A DNA stretch of 64,000 nucleotides from Pseudonocardia sp. TRM90224. Its GTDB lineage: Bacteria; Actinomycetota; Actinomycetes; Mycobacteriales; Pseudonocardiaceae. How positions within the stretch are numbered: position 1 is the stretch's first letter; each line of letters starts with the position of its first letter. Under the pieces are notes generated by a model. That model ran no database searches. It saw only the letters and a program-made list of their open reading frames with translations, and was not told where the DNA came from. Below, in pieces: positions 16,824-25,497 of this stretch. The stretch covers positions 1 to 64,000 of the forward strand of contig NZ_JAJGSX010000014.1 of the NCBI RefSeq assembly GCF_021245725.1. The letters run 5' to 3'. A program made the position numbers and the translations under genes.

Positions 16824-18395
16824 ATGGAACTCGACGACGTGAGGGGTTCGGCGGATCGGACGGTGGAGGTGACGTACCCGCCTCCGCTCCCGCCGCGCTT
16901 CCCGCCGGCGGCCGCGCTGCTGAACCTCAGCGGCCTCGGTCTCGGATACGCCTACCTGGGCCGATGGTTGCGCGCCGTCCTGTACCTCCTCGGCACGGCG
17001 GTGCTGGTGGTGCTGGCGTTCCTGACGAACGCCGCCTCCGCGGTGGGCCCCTGGCTCGTGGTCGGCGTGGCGTGGTTGCTCTGGATGGCGATCGACGGCT
17101 GGCGCCTGGCCATGTGGACGGCGCCGCGCCGCGTCTCCGTCGCCGGACGGATCGTGTCCACGGCTGCCGGCGTCGTCACCATCGTGGCGCTCGTCGCCGG
17201 CTTCCTCGTCTACGACGGCGCCGGCCGCAGCGCGTACGAGACCGGCCTCGACGCGCAGCGCCGCGGCGACTGCAACGCAGCCGTCACGGCGTTCGACACC
17301 GTGACCGGGCCCTTCGAGTTGACGTTCGGCCCGTACGTCACCGAGGCGGCGGTGAAGCGGGTCGAGTGCGACGAGTTCACGGCCGCCGTGTCGGCCGGCC
17401 AAGGCGACTACCGCGGTGTCACGACGAAGCTCAAGGAGCACCGCACCGCGCATCCGTCGAGCCTGCTGCTGCCGACCGTCCTGGACCGGCTCGAAGGCAC
17501 CTACCGCGACTGGGCGGAGTCGCTGCGCCGCTCGGACGACTACTCCGAGGCCATCACGGTCTACCGGGAGCTGCTGACGGAGGTGCCGCAGCCCCGGATG
17601 GACCCGCGGCCGGCGCTCGCCGAGACCTACATCGCGCTCGCGACCAGCACCGCGCAGTCCATGGCGAGCACGAGCCCGAGCGTGTCGTCGGCGAAGACCG
17701 CCATCGACGCGCTGCTCATCGTGCGCCGCGAGCTGGGCGCGACGCCGGCGGCTTCGCAGGTCGACGGCAAGTTCGCCGAGGTGTTCGCCGCAGGGCGGGG
17801 CGACTTCGTCAAGGGCCGCTGGTGCCCGTCGGTCCCGGTGCTCGACTACTTCGTCGGCCTGCCCGCCGCCGAGACGAGCGGGGTTGTCGGCGCTGCGAAC
17901 AACGACCGGGTGCTCGCACTGCTCGAATGCGGCCTGGAGCGGTTCCGGGCCGGCGCGTACCTCGAGACGGTCGAGCCGATCAACAAGCTGGTTACCGGCT
18001 ACCCCGAGTCGCCGCAGGCGCAGCTGGGGCGGGCCGTGGCGATCTCGGCGAAGGTCGGCGACGGGCGCAAGACCGCTGTCGAGGTCCCCGCGTCGTTCGG
18101 CACCGAAGGCACGATCCTGATGAAGGTCTACAACGCCCAACCGGGGCCGATGAAGCTGCTCGTCGCGGGCCCGACGGCGTTCGAGATCGACCTGCCCGGG
18201 TGCACGGTCTGCGCTCCGACCTACCCCAACGACACCGAGGCGTGCAAGACGTTCGATGGGCGGCCGACCGTGGACGTGCGGATCCGCGCGGGCACCTACA
18301 TCATGTTCCAGGACGGTGTCCCCAACCACTACCAGCCCTGGGTGATCAGTTCCGGCGGCTACTACACCAGCTGCTTCTGGATCGGTAACCAGTGA
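16824..18395 (+). CDS. Membrane protein with TPR-like region, unknown function
   Basis: Protein of 523 residues. A proline-rich N-terminus is followed by about four hydrophobic segments between residues 30 and 130 (for example AVLYLLGTAVLVVLAFL and VVTIVALVAGFLVY). A long outer or cytoplasmic part has helix pairs such as YETGLDAQRRGDCNAAVTAF and EAITVYRELL that look like degenerate TPRs. The last ~100 residues are beta-rich with several cysteines (LPGCTVCAPTYPNDTEACKTF). GGGGGG precedes the ATG. Its stop is four bases from that of the convergent FHA gene, leaving no room for a terminator. Confidence 0.65.
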   Translation: MELDDVRGSADRTVEVTYPPPLPPRFPPAAALLNLSGLGLGYAYLGRWLRAVLYLLGTAVLVVLAFLTNAASAVGPWLVVGVAWLLWMAIDGWRLAMWTAPRRVSVAGRIVSTAAGVVTIVALVAGFLVYDGAGRSAYETGLDAQRRGDCNAAVTAFDTVTGPFELTFGPYVTEAAVKRVECDEFTAAVSAGQGDYRGVTTKLKEHRTAHPSSLLLPTVLDRLEGTYRDWAESLRRSDDYSEAITVYRELLTEVPQPRMDPRPALAETYIALATSTAQSMASTSPSVSSAKTAIDALLIVRRELGATPAASQVDGKFAEVFAAGRGDFVKGRWCPSVPVLDYFVGLPAAETSGVVGAANNDRVLALLECGLERFRAGAYLETVEPINKLVTGYPESPQAQLGRAVAISAKVGDGRKTAVEVPASFGTEGTILMKVYNAQPGPMKLLVAGPTAFEIDLPGCTVCAPTYPNDTEACKTFDGRPTVDVRIRAGTYIMFQDGVPNHYQPWVISSGGYYTSCFWIGNQ

Positions 18396-18398
18396 CCG

Positions 18399-19196
18399 TC
18401 AGCGCCGTTCCAGCCGGTGCAGGTCCGGCGGCACGAGCGTCGTGGAGGCAACCAGCTCGGTGAGCAGGTTGTGGTTCAGCGAGTTGCCGAGCGGGCCGGT
18501 CACCTCCTCGCGGACGAGGCCGGCGACGCCGGCCTTGGAGAGCTGACCTCTGACCTTGGCCACCAGGTGCTCCACGCGCTTGGCCGTCCAGCCGGCCGTC
18601 GGTTGCAGCTCGGCGAGCTGCTCGGCGGTCTGCTGCCACGTGAGCGGCTGCGGGTTCGGCTCGTGCATGAGGTAGCGCTGACCGAGCACCACGAGCGCGA
18701 GACGCTCGTCGGAGGTGAGCGGCCACAGCGCGGGCGCGATCGTGATGCCGTTGTGCTGGGCGGGTGGCCGGTCGCCGGCCGGACCGACGACGAAGATCTC
18801 CAGCAGGTGCTCGCGCCCGTGGGAGCCGGGCACGAAGACCGGTGTGTAGCCGGGTGTCATCGGGTAGGGCTGCTCGTTCGGGAAGACCAGCCGGCCGGGC
18901 AGGCGCAGCGGTGAACGACCGGCGTTGCGCAGCGCCCAGCCGTCGCCGTCGGAGATCAGCGTGCCGTGCTGGCGGCTCACCCGCCGGTCGTCGCCGCCGA
19001 CGCAGACGTGCACCTCGTGGACGTTGCGCCCGAACAGGATGGTCCGGCCGGCGCGCGGCCCGACGGTGATGCCGCCGTCGACCGACTTCGCGACGATCGT
19101 TCCGGGAACGGTGGACGTGACGCCGCGGGCCAGGCTGCCGCTGGTGGGTAGGAGTCGCTCGATGCCCTGGTCGTCGGGAGGTGCGCTGCCGGTCAC
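18399..19196 (-). CDS. FHA-domain protein with C-terminal helical/winged-helix-like region
   Basis: Protein of 265 residues. An FHA phosphothreonine-binding domain occupies about residues 35-135 (ITVGPRAGRTILFGRN, RRVSRQHGTLISDGDGWALR, the G-R...S-R-x-H pattern). The C-terminal part (WPLTSDERLALVVLGQRYL..., TAKRVEHLVAKVRGQLSKAGV) resembles a DNA-binding winged helix. It may convert a kinase signal into gene control; three Ser/Thr kinases lie in this window, but a link is inference. GTG start; upstream it shares a 103-base region with the TetR gene. Confidence 0.75.
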   Translation of the reverse strand: MTGSAPPDDQGIERLLPTSGSLARGVTSTVPGTIVAKSVDGGITVGPRAGRTILFGRNVHEVHVCVGGDDRRVSRQHGTLISDGDGWALRNAGRSPLRLPGRLVFPNEQPYPMTPGYTPVFVPGSHGREHLLEIFVVGPAGDRPPAQHNGITIAPALWPLTSDERLALVVLGQRYLMHEPNPQPLTWQQTAEQLAELQPTAGWTAKRVEHLVAKVRGQLSKAGVAGLVREEVTGPLGNSLNHNLLTELVASTTLVPPDLHRLERR

Positions 19197-19219
19197 GGGA
19201 ACAGGATGCAGGGTCCTTC

Positions 19220-19249
19220 TTGCCGTCCTGCGTCGGGAGGGTCTAGTCT
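19220..19249 (+). promoter_or_regulatory. Candidate promoter of the TetR-P450 operon
   Basis: TTGCCG (19220-19225) and TAGTCT (19244-19249) with an 18-base spacer place the start point near 19256, inside the palindromic operator. Binding there would block initiation, as expected for an autoregulating TetR gene. Confidence 0.4.
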
Positions 19250-19252
19250 GAC

Positions 19253-19284
19253 TCGATGACTGGATAAACCAATCTGGTCATCGA
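19253..19284. promoter_or_regulatory. Palindromic TetR operator
   Basis: A 32-bp inverted repeat: left half TCGATGACTGGAT and right half ATCTGGTCATCGA are reverse complements except at two positions, around an AAACCA centre. It ends 15 bases before the TetR start codon and overlaps the likely transcription start, so it is probably the site by which this TetR represses itself and the P450 gene. Confidence 0.75.
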
Positions 19285-19299
19285 GGCGGAAGGACTCCC

Positions 19300-19989
19300 A
19301 TGGCGGCACCTGAGCAACCTCCCGCGCGGGTGGAGCGGATCCTCGACGCCGCGGCCGAGCTGCTGGTCCGCTGGGGGTACCAGCGCGTCACGATCGACGA
19401 GGTCGCGCGGCACGCGCATATCGGCAAGGGCACGGTCTACCTGCACTTCAAGACCAAGGACGCGCTGTTCCTCACGGTCCTGCTGCGCACGCACCGCCGG
19501 GTCGTCGGGAACCTCGTCGACCGCATGGAGTCCGACCCGGAAGCCGTGCTCCCGTCGGTCTCCTCGCGCGAGGTGTACCTCGCGGTCGCCAACGACCCGG
19601 TCGCGCGCCCGCTCTACCTGGGCGATCCGGAGGTGCTCGGCCGGCTCGTGCAAGAGGCGGGCGGCACGATGACCGTGATGGTCCAGAAGCGCTCGGGCGC
19701 GTTGCGGCATGCGCTGGAGGTGCTGCGGGCGGCCGGGCTGCTGCGCGCCGACCTCGACGTCGATGAGCTGCTGCACGTGTTCGCCGCCGTGACCACCGGT
19801 TTCTTCGTCATCGACGGCGCACCCGCCGCCGTGGACGTCGAGAAGCGGGCCGACCTGCTCGCGACGACCGTCCGGGCCGCGATCGAGGTGCCCGGGCGCG
19901 TGCCGCCCGACGTCGCGCGCGAGGTCGCCGGGATCTACCGATCGCTGATCACGCACATCGACGACGAATGGAAGCGCCGCGTCCGGTGA
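19300..19989 (+). CDS. TetR-family regulator of the adjacent P450
   Basis: Protein of 229 residues. The N-terminal helix-turn-helix (about 10-55: RILDAAAELLVRWGYQRVTIDEVARHAHIGKGTVYLHFKTKDALF) is classic TetR; the C-terminal ~170 residues form the variable ligand domain. GGAAGGA lies seven bases before the ATG. It is 29 bases upstream of the P450 gene on the same strand, and a strong palindrome lies in its own promoter, so it probably controls the two-gene operon in response to a P450 substrate. Confidence 0.9.
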   Translation: MAAPEQPPARVERILDAAAELLVRWGYQRVTIDEVARHAHIGKGTVYLHFKTKDALFLTVLLRTHRRVVGNLVDRMESDPEAVLPSVSSREVYLAVANDPVARPLYLGDPEVLGRLVQEAGGTMTVMVQKRSGALRHALEVLRAAGLLRADLDVDELLHVFAAVTTGFFVIDGAPAAVDVEKRADLLATTVRAAIEVPGRVPPDVAREVAGIYRSLITHIDDEWKRRVR

Positions 19990-20018
19990 TCCCGGAGCAG
20001 CAGAAGGGGGAGTGGGCC

Positions 20019-21263
20019 ATGACCGCAACACCCGACACCGTCGGTGCGACGGGTCCCAACTTGATGGACCCGGAGTTCATCGCCGACCCGGTGGCCGGCT
20101 ACAACCGCTTGCGCGAGCAGGCGCCGGTGGTGCTCGGCACGCGGATGGACGGCGGCCCGGCGTGGTACGTCACGCGGTACGACGACGTCCGGGCCGCGCT
20201 CGGCGACACGCGGTTCGTCAACAACGCCAAGGCCGTCGAGGGCATGGTGGTCGAGAACGCCCGCGACAAGATCGTCGAGCAGTTCGGGGTGCCGCCCGAG
20301 CTGATGCCGTACATCAACGAGTCGGTGCTCGACGTCGACGGCGCCGACCACTCGCGCCTGCGCAAGCTGGTGTCCCGCGCCTTCACGGTGCGCCGGGTCA
20401 ACGCGATGCGCCCGCGCGTCGAGCAGATCACGGCCGAGCTGCTGGACACGCTCACCGACCCGACCGACCTGGTCCGCGACTTCGCCTACCCGCTCCCGAT
20501 CACGGTGATCAGCGAGCTCGTCGGGGTGGCGGAGGCGGAGCGGCCGCAGTGGCGGCAGTGGGGTGCCGAGATCACGTCGTTCAAGCCCGGCTCGATCGGG
20601 CCGGCGCTGACGGCGATGGTGGAGCACACCCACGGCCTGATCGAGCGCAGGCGGGCCGAGCCGGCCGACGACCTGCTGACCGAGCTGATCAGGGTGCAGG
20701 ACGAGGAGGGGGACCGCCTCTCCGAGGTCGAGACCGTCACGATGGTGATCACGCTGGTGATGGCCGGCCACGAGACCACGGCGCACCTCGTCAGCGCGGG
20801 CACCCTCGCGCTCCTGCAGCACCCCGACCAGCTGGAGCTGCTGCGCAACGACCCGTCGCTGTGGCCCGCTGCCGTCAACGAGCTGCTGCGCTGGTGCGGC
20901 CCGGTGCAGGTGACCCGGCTCCGGTACGCGGTGCAGGACGTCGAGCTCGGCGGTGTGACGATCAAGGCGGGCGACGCCGTGCAGGCCGTGCTCGTCTCCG
21001 CGAACCACGACCCGCGCGAGTTCACCGACCCGGACCGCCTCGACTTCACGCGGCGGCCGACCGGCCACGGCGACGGCCACGTCGGCTTCGGCCACGGCGT
21101 CCACTACTGCCTCGGCGCCGCGCTCGCCCGGCAGGAGGCGGAAGTGGCGCTGCGGATGCTGTTCGACCGCTTCCCGCGGCTCTCGATGGCGGCCGAGCGA
21201 CCCGAGTGGATCCCGGTGCCGGGGATCCGCAGGCTCGCGGCGCTGCCGCTGCACCTGGGCTGA
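20019..21263 (+). CDS. Cytochrome P450
   Basis: Soluble bacterial P450 of 414 residues. The I-helix oxygen motif is AGHETT, the ExxR motif is ELLR, and the haem loop is GFGHGVHYCLGAALAR with C364 as the iron ligand. GGGGGAG precedes the ATG. No ferredoxin or reductase gene is adjacent, so electrons must come from partners elsewhere. Substrate is unknown; cotranscription with a TetR gene suggests inducible detoxification or catabolism rather than a biosynthetic cluster. A family-1 palindrome follows the stop. Confidence 0.93.
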   Translation: MTATPDTVGATGPNLMDPEFIADPVAGYNRLREQAPVVLGTRMDGGPAWYVTRYDDVRAALGDTRFVNNAKAVEGMVVENARDKIVEQFGVPPELMPYINESVLDVDGADHSRLRKLVSRAFTVRRVNAMRPRVEQITAELLDTLTDPTDLVRDFAYPLPITVISELVGVAEAERPQWRQWGAEITSFKPGSIGPALTAMVEHTHGLIERRRAEPADDLLTELIRVQDEEGDRLSEVETVTMVITLVMAGHETTAHLVSAGTLALLQHPDQLELLRNDPSLWPAAVNELLRWCGPVQVTRLRYAVQDVELGGVTIKAGDAVQAVLVSANHDPREFTDPDRLDFTRRPTGHGDGHVGFGHGVHYCLGAALARQEAEVALRMLFDRFPRLSMAAERPEWIPVPGIRRLAALPLHLG

Positions 21264-21289
21264 CGCAGCTCACCCGACGGGTCGGGGGA

Positions 21290-21364
21290 GGGCAGGAAAG
21301 CCACTTTCCGGCCCTCACAGGGCAGGAAAGTGGCTTTCCTGCCCTCGCGTGCGGAACGCACACA
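21290..21364. repeat. Family-1 palindromic repeat, copy D
   Basis: Core hairpins 21290-21314 and 21320-21344 separated by TCACA, with the outer arm CGCGTGCGGAACGCACAC at the right (about 21346-21363). It fills the space between the convergent P450 and acyl-CoA dehydrogenase genes, 27 and about 15 bases from their stop codons. Confidence 0.86.
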
Positions 21365-21379
21365 TCCCGGATCGGCTTC

Positions 21380-22543
21380 CTAGTACGACCTCGGCAACCC
21401 CAGTGAGTGCTGCGCGATGTAGTTGAGGATCATCTCGCGGCTGACCGGGGCGATGCGGGCCGTCCGCACCGCGCCGACCAGCGTCCCGACGCCGTACTCG
21501 ACGGCCATGCCGTTGCCGCCGTGCGCCTGCACGGCGGCATCGACGGCGTTGATCGCAGCTTCGGCCGCGGCGTACTTGGCGATGTTGGCGGCCTCGCCCG
21601 CGGCCACGTGGTCACCGGCGTCGTAGAACCACGCGGCGCGGGTGGTCGCCATCCTGGCCAGCTCGACCTCGACGTGTGCCTTCGCCAGCGGGTGCGCGAT
21701 GGCCTGGTGCGCGCCGATGGGCGTCGACCACACCGTGCGGTCCTTGGCGTAGTCGATGCCGCGGCGCAGCGCGTAGCGGGCGGTGCCGTTCGTGTAGGCG
21801 GCGACGGTGATCCGCTCCGGGTTGAGGCCGGCGAACAGCGCCGCCAGGCCGGCCTCCTCGCCGCCGACCAGCGCGTCGTCCGGGACGAGCGCGTCGTCGA
21901 AGAACACCGTGAACTGCTTCTCGGGGCTGTGGATGGCCATCTCGATCGGCTGGTACGTCATGCCGGGGGTGTCGTTCGGGACGATGAACATCGCGGGCCG
22001 CAGCGTGCCGCTCGCAGCGTCTTCCATGCGGGTGACGACCAGCGTGGCGTCGGTTTCGTCGACCCCGGAGATGTAGTACTTCGTGCCGGAGAGCCGCCAG
22101 CCGGCGCCCTCGGGGTCGCGGCGGGCCGTCGTCGTGATGCGGTGCGAGTTCGAGCCGGCGTCGGGCTCGGTGATCGCGAACGACATCCGGACGCTGCCGT
22201 CGGCGAAGCGGGGCAGCCAGCGTTCCTTCTGATCGGTCGTCCCGCTCTTCGCGATGACGGTCGCCGCGATCGCCGGCGACACGACGATGAGCAGCAGCGG
22301 GCACCCCGCGGCCGCGATCTCCTCGGCGACGATCGCCAGCTCGATCATGCCCGCCCCGCCGCCGCCGTACTCGGCGGGCACGGCGACGCCGAGGTAGCCG
22401 GCCTCGGCCGCCTCCGCCCACAGCTCCGTTGTCTTGCCGCCGGTCCGCGCCTTCTCCATGAGGTACTCGTGGCCGTACTTGCCGGCCAGCGCCGCCACGG
22501 AGGAGCGCAGGAGTTGCTGCTCGTCGGACTCGCGAAGATCCAT
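21380..22543 (-). CDS. Acyl-CoA dehydrogenase
   Basis: FAD-dependent dehydrogenase of 387 residues that should introduce a 2,3-double bond into an acyl-CoA and pass electrons to ETF. The FAD/substrate blocks SFAITEPDAGSNSHRITTTA and GTKYYISG, and the C-terminal QAHGGNGMAVEYGVGTLVGAVRTARI are typical of the family. AGAGG lies six bases before the ATG of MDLRES; MTMDLRES (22549) is an alternative. Chain-length preference cannot be read. It is separated by ~96 bases from the NUDIX gene on the same strand. Confidence 0.9.
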   Translation of the reverse strand: MDLRESDEQQLLRSSVAALAGKYGHEYLMEKARTGGKTTELWAEAAEAGYLGVAVPAEYGGGGAGMIELAIVAEEIAAAGCPLLLIVVSPAIAATVIAKSGTTDQKERWLPRFADGSVRMSFAITEPDAGSNSHRITTTARRDPEGAGWRLSGTKYYISGVDETDATLVVTRMEDAASGTLRPAMFIVPNDTPGMTYQPIEMAIHSPEKQFTVFFDDALVPDDALVGGEEAGLAALFAGLNPERITVAAYTNGTARYALRRGIDYAKDRTVWSTPIGAHQAIAHPLAKAHVEVELARMATTRAAWFYDAGDHVAAGEAANIAKYAAAEAAINAVDAAVQAHGGNGMAVEYGVGTLVGAVRTARIAPVSREMILNYIAQHSLGLPRSY

Positions 22544-22639
22544 CGTCATCCTCTGCTCGGCGGTCGGCGCGAGCGCCAGCATCGTCGCCGCCCGGAAAAC
22601 GGTCAAGGCTGCTTGTTTGTCTTCCCGGAGCGGAGGGCG

Positions 22640-23167
22640 CTAGCGCCGGTGCAGCTGGAGCAGCAAGTAGGCGGCAAGGCTCTGCGCGTCGACGAGCTCG
22701 CCGTCGCGGGCCATCCGTTCGAAGTCGGCGACGCTGAACCAGCGGGTGCGCATGTCCTGCTCGGTGTGCTCGCGCAGGGCGCTCTCCTCGGTCAGCTCGG
22801 TGGCGAGGAAGACGTGCTCGCGCTGGCTCGACATGCCCGGCGCGATGTCGAGCCTGCCGAGCAGCTCCATCCGCCCGGCGACCAGGCCCGTCTCCTCACG
22901 CAGCTCGCGCGCGGCCAGCTCGGCCGGGTCCTGCTCGGCCCGGTCGGGCGCGGTGCCCATGGGGAACTCCCAGCGCCGCTGCCCGACCGGGTAGCGGAAC
23001 TGCTCGACGAGGTGCAGTCGGTCCCCGTCGAGCGGGATCACGAGGGCCGCGGTGGGCTTGTCGACCACCCCGAAGATGCCGTCGGTGCCGTCGGCGCGGC
23101 GCACGGCGTCCTCGCGCACGGTCATCCAGCTGTTCGCGTAGACCTGCCGGCTGCTGATCGTCTCCAC
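22640..23167 (-). CDS. NUDIX hydrolase (ADP-ribose pyrophosphatase-like)
   Basis: Protein of 175 residues. The NUDIX box reads ...AELAARELREETGLVAG (RELxEETG core); the upstream EQFRYPVGQRRWEFPMG is typical of ADP-sugar pyrophosphatases. The GTG start at VETISSRQVYANSW begins the normal family N-terminus; frame open to 23269 but that would cross the shared palindrome and the divergent gene. It is divergent from a WYL-domain regulator with a 24-bp palindrome between them, so it is probably that regulator's target. Confidence 0.85.
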   Translation of the reverse strand: METISSRQVYANSWMTVREDAVRRADGTDGIFGVVDKPTAALVIPLDGDRLHLVEQFRYPVGQRRWEFPMGTAPDRAEQDPAELAARELREETGLVAGRMELLGRLDIAPGMSSQREHVFLATELTEESALREHTEQDMRTRWFSVADFERMARDGELVDAQSLAAYLLLQLHRR

Positions 23168-23177
23168 GCCGGATACG

Positions 23178-23201
23178 GTGCCCGACCGGCCAGTCGGGCA
23201 C
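23178..23201. promoter_or_regulatory. Palindromic operator between NUDIX and WYL genes
   Basis: Perfect inverted repeat with arms GTGCCCGAC and GTCGGGCAC around the centre CGGCCA. It ends nine bases before the WYL regulator start and begins ten bases from the NUDIX start, so a protein bound here would cover both translation starts. Most likely bound by the adjacent HTH-WYL regulator. Confidence 0.72.
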
Positions 23202-23210
23202 GATCTGGGG

Positions 23211-24233
23211 GTGCGCGCGTCACGACTGGTCACCTTGCTGTTCACGCTGCAGCGGCTGCGCGAGGCCACGGCCGCTGAGCTGGCCCGTGAGCTGGAGGTC
23301 TCCGAGCGGACGATCTACCGCGACGTCGCGGCGCTCACCGAGGCCGGCGTCCCGATCTGGACGGAGGCGGGCCGCGGAGGCGGCATCCGGCTCGTCGACG
23401 GCTGGCGCACGCGGCTCGACGGGATGACCGCGCAGGAGGCGGCCGCGCTGTTCGCGGTCGGATCGCCGCACGTGCTCGCCGAGCTGGGCATGAGCGCCGC
23501 GCTCGCGGGTGCGCAGGCGAAGCTGCTCGCGACGCTCCCCGAGGGGTTGCGCGAGCACGCGAGCACCGTCGCGGCCCGGTTCCACCTCGACGCGCCGGGG
23601 TGGTTCCACGCGCCGCAGCAGGTCACCCAGCTCGCCGCGGTCGCGGAGGCGGTGTGGGAGCAGCGACAGCTGCGGATCTCCTACCGCCGTCGCGACGACC
23701 TCGTGGAGCGGGTGATCGAACCGCTCGGGCTCGTGCTGAAGGCCGGCACCTGGTACGTCGTCGCGCGCAGCATCGGCGGCCGGCGGGTCGGGCCCGTCGA
23801 CACGCTGCTGACCTACCGGGTCGACCGCATCGCCGCCGCCGAGCCGTCGGGGGAGGGGTTCGAGCGGCCGATGGGCTTCGACCTCGCGGAGTGGTGGGCG
23901 GGCGCCGCGGCCCGGTTCGAGACCACGATGCTGCGCACCACCGTGCGCCTGCGGCTGGGGCCGCGCGCGCTGCGCTGGCTGATCAACGTCACCGACCCGG
24001 ACGCCGCGCTGCGTGCCGTCGCGCATGCCGCGCCGCCCGACGCCGACGGCTGGCGGGTCGTCGAGCTCGACGTCGAGTCGAACGAGGTCGCCGCGGCGCA
24101 GCTCGTCGGGCTCGGCGCCGAGATCGAGGCGCTCGAACCGCCGGAGGTGCGTGCCGCGCTCGCCGCCGCGGGCGCGGCGCTCGCGGCGAACAACACCGCT
24201 ACTGCCGGGTCCGGGCTCGCGAATCGGCCATGA
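23211..24233 (+). CDS. HTH-WYL transcriptional regulator (DeoR/YafY type)
   Basis: Protein of 340 residues. The N-terminal winged helix (about 1-60: LVTLLFTLQRLREATAAELARELEVSERTIYRDVAALTEAGVPI) is followed by GRGGGIRLVDGWRT, then a WYL ligand-sensing domain (LRISYRRRDDLVERVIEPLGLVLKAGTWYVVARS) and a C-terminal extension. The GTG at 23211 was chosen since the in-frame GTG at 23178 lies in the palindrome. WYL domains sense nucleotides or nucleic acids in several systems, which fits control of a NUDIX hydrolase (inference). Its 3' end overlaps the convergent amidohydrolase by 35 bases. Confidence 0.85.
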   Translation: MRASRLVTLLFTLQRLREATAAELARELEVSERTIYRDVAALTEAGVPIWTEAGRGGGIRLVDGWRTRLDGMTAQEAAALFAVGSPHVLAELGMSAALAGAQAKLLATLPEGLREHASTVAARFHLDAPGWFHAPQQVTQLAAVAEAVWEQRQLRISYRRRDDLVERVIEPLGLVLKAGTWYVVARSIGGRRVGPVDTLLTYRVDRIAAAEPSGEGFERPMGFDLAEWWAGAAARFETTMLRTTVRLRLGPRALRWLINVTDPDAALRAVAHAAPPDADGWRVVELDVESNEVAAAQLVGLGAEIEALEPPEVRAALAAAGAALAANNTATAGSGLANRP

Positions 24234-25407
24234 GCCCGCTGTCGACGCGCCGGCCGCTCTGGAACACCGCGACCGGTCGGTGCAGCGCGGTGATGTCGAC
24301 GGTCGGGTCGCCGTCGACGGCGAGCAGGTCGGCGTCGAAGCTCGCGGCGACCCGCCCCTTGCGGTCGCCCAGCCCGCACACACCGGCCGCGACCGAGGTG
24401 CCGGTGCGCAGTGCCACCAACGGTTCCATCCCCAGCTCGACGAGGTGCTGCAGGCCGACCGGCAGCACACCGTGCGGCTTGACCGGCGCGATGCCGGCGT
24501 CGGTGCCGGCCACGACCAGCGCGCCCGCCCGGATCAGCCGGGCCGACAGCGCCATGACGTCCGGGAGGATGCGCATCAGCAACGGCGGCGGGAGGGCGCC
24601 CTCCACCGGACGCATGCCCACGGTGAGTCCGATCGCGACCCTGCGCTCGACGAGCCGCTCGATCAGCTCGTCGACCGGGCGCACCCCGTCTTCGGTGATG
24701 AAGGTGCAGTGCTCGATCCCGTCGACGCCCGCGGCGAGCGCGTCGCTGACGGCCTGCGCGGCGTGCGCGTGCGCCGTGACGGGCAGGCCGTACCGGTGCG
24801 CCTCGTCGACGATCGCGCGCAGTTCCGCGGGAGCGAACTGCGGCTCGTGGACCAGCGTGCCCTCGGTCATCATCCCGCCGCTGGCCATCACCTTGATGAC
24901 GTCGACACCCCGTTCGGCGTGCTCGCGCACCGCCGCGCGCGCTCCACGCACCCCGCCGGCCGCGACGCCGCCGAGGAAGTGGCAGTGCCCGCCGTCGGTG
25001 GTGATCGGCGGCCCGGCCGCGACCACCGTCGGTGTACTGCCGGTGAACTCCTCCCGGAAGCGCAGCGAGAGGTAGTCGCGGTCGCCGAGGTCGCGCACGG
25101 TCGTCACGCCGGCCTGCAGCTGCGCCTCCGCGGCAACTCCCATCGCGGCCATGACCTCGTCGTCATCGCGTTCCGCGAGCGTGGCAACCGGGTCCCAGCC
25201 CCCGTCGAAGGCCAGGTGGACGTGGGTGTCGACCAGGCCGGGCAGCAGTGTCGCCCCGGGCAGCTCCACCAGCTCGGCGTCGGACGGCGGCTGGATATGC
25301 CCTGATCGGACCTCGGCGACCCGGCCGTCCTCGACGACGACGAGCGGATCGTCGATCCGCCGCTCGCCGTCGAAGAGGGTGGCGGCTCGGATGGCGGTGC
25401 GCATCAT
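24199..25407 (-). CDS. Metal-dependent amidohydrolase
   Basis: Cytoplasmic amidohydrolase of 402 residues with the TIM-barrel metal ligands in order: HVH (GLVDTHVHLAF), a lysine likely carboxylated (VIKVMASGG), histidines in VTAHAHAAQAV and IEHCTFI, and the aspartate in AGTDAGI. The first beta region (ATLFDGERRIDDPLVVVEDGRV) and C-terminal GRVAASFDADLLAVDGDP are those of imidazolonepropionase/prolidase-like amidohydrolases. GGGAGG precedes the ATG. Substrate unknown. Confidence 0.87.
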   Translation of the reverse strand: MMRTAIRAATLFDGERRIDDPLVVVEDGRVAEVRSGHIQPPSDAELVELPGATLLPGLVDTHVHLAFDGGWDPVATLAERDDDEVMAAMGVAAEAQLQAGVTTVRDLGDRDYLSLRFREEFTGSTPTVVAAGPPITTDGGHCHFLGGVAAGGVRGARAAVREHAERGVDVIKVMASGGMMTEGTLVHEPQFAPAELRAIVDEAHRYGLPVTAHAHAAQAVSDALAAGVDGIEHCTFITEDGVRPVDELIERLVERRVAIGLTVGMRPVEGALPPPLLMRILPDVMALSARLIRAGALVVAGTDAGIAPVKPHGVLPVGLQHLVELGMEPLVALRTGTSVAAGVCGLGDRKGRVAASFDADLLAVDGDPTVDITALHRPVAVFQSGRRVDSGLMADSRARTRQ

Positions 25408-25497
25408 GCAGGGAGCCTCCCGCCGCGGGACGTGGGCGGCGTACGTAGTGGACTACCTGACTTCGGGCCCGCCGCACCCGGGCAATAGGGTCGTGAG

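Noticed and set aside
15842..18388. Long plus-strand open frame over the ECHDC3-like and TPR membrane genes
   Set aside because: It is antisense to a clear crotonase-family gene and out of frame with the TPR protein; no recognisable motif.
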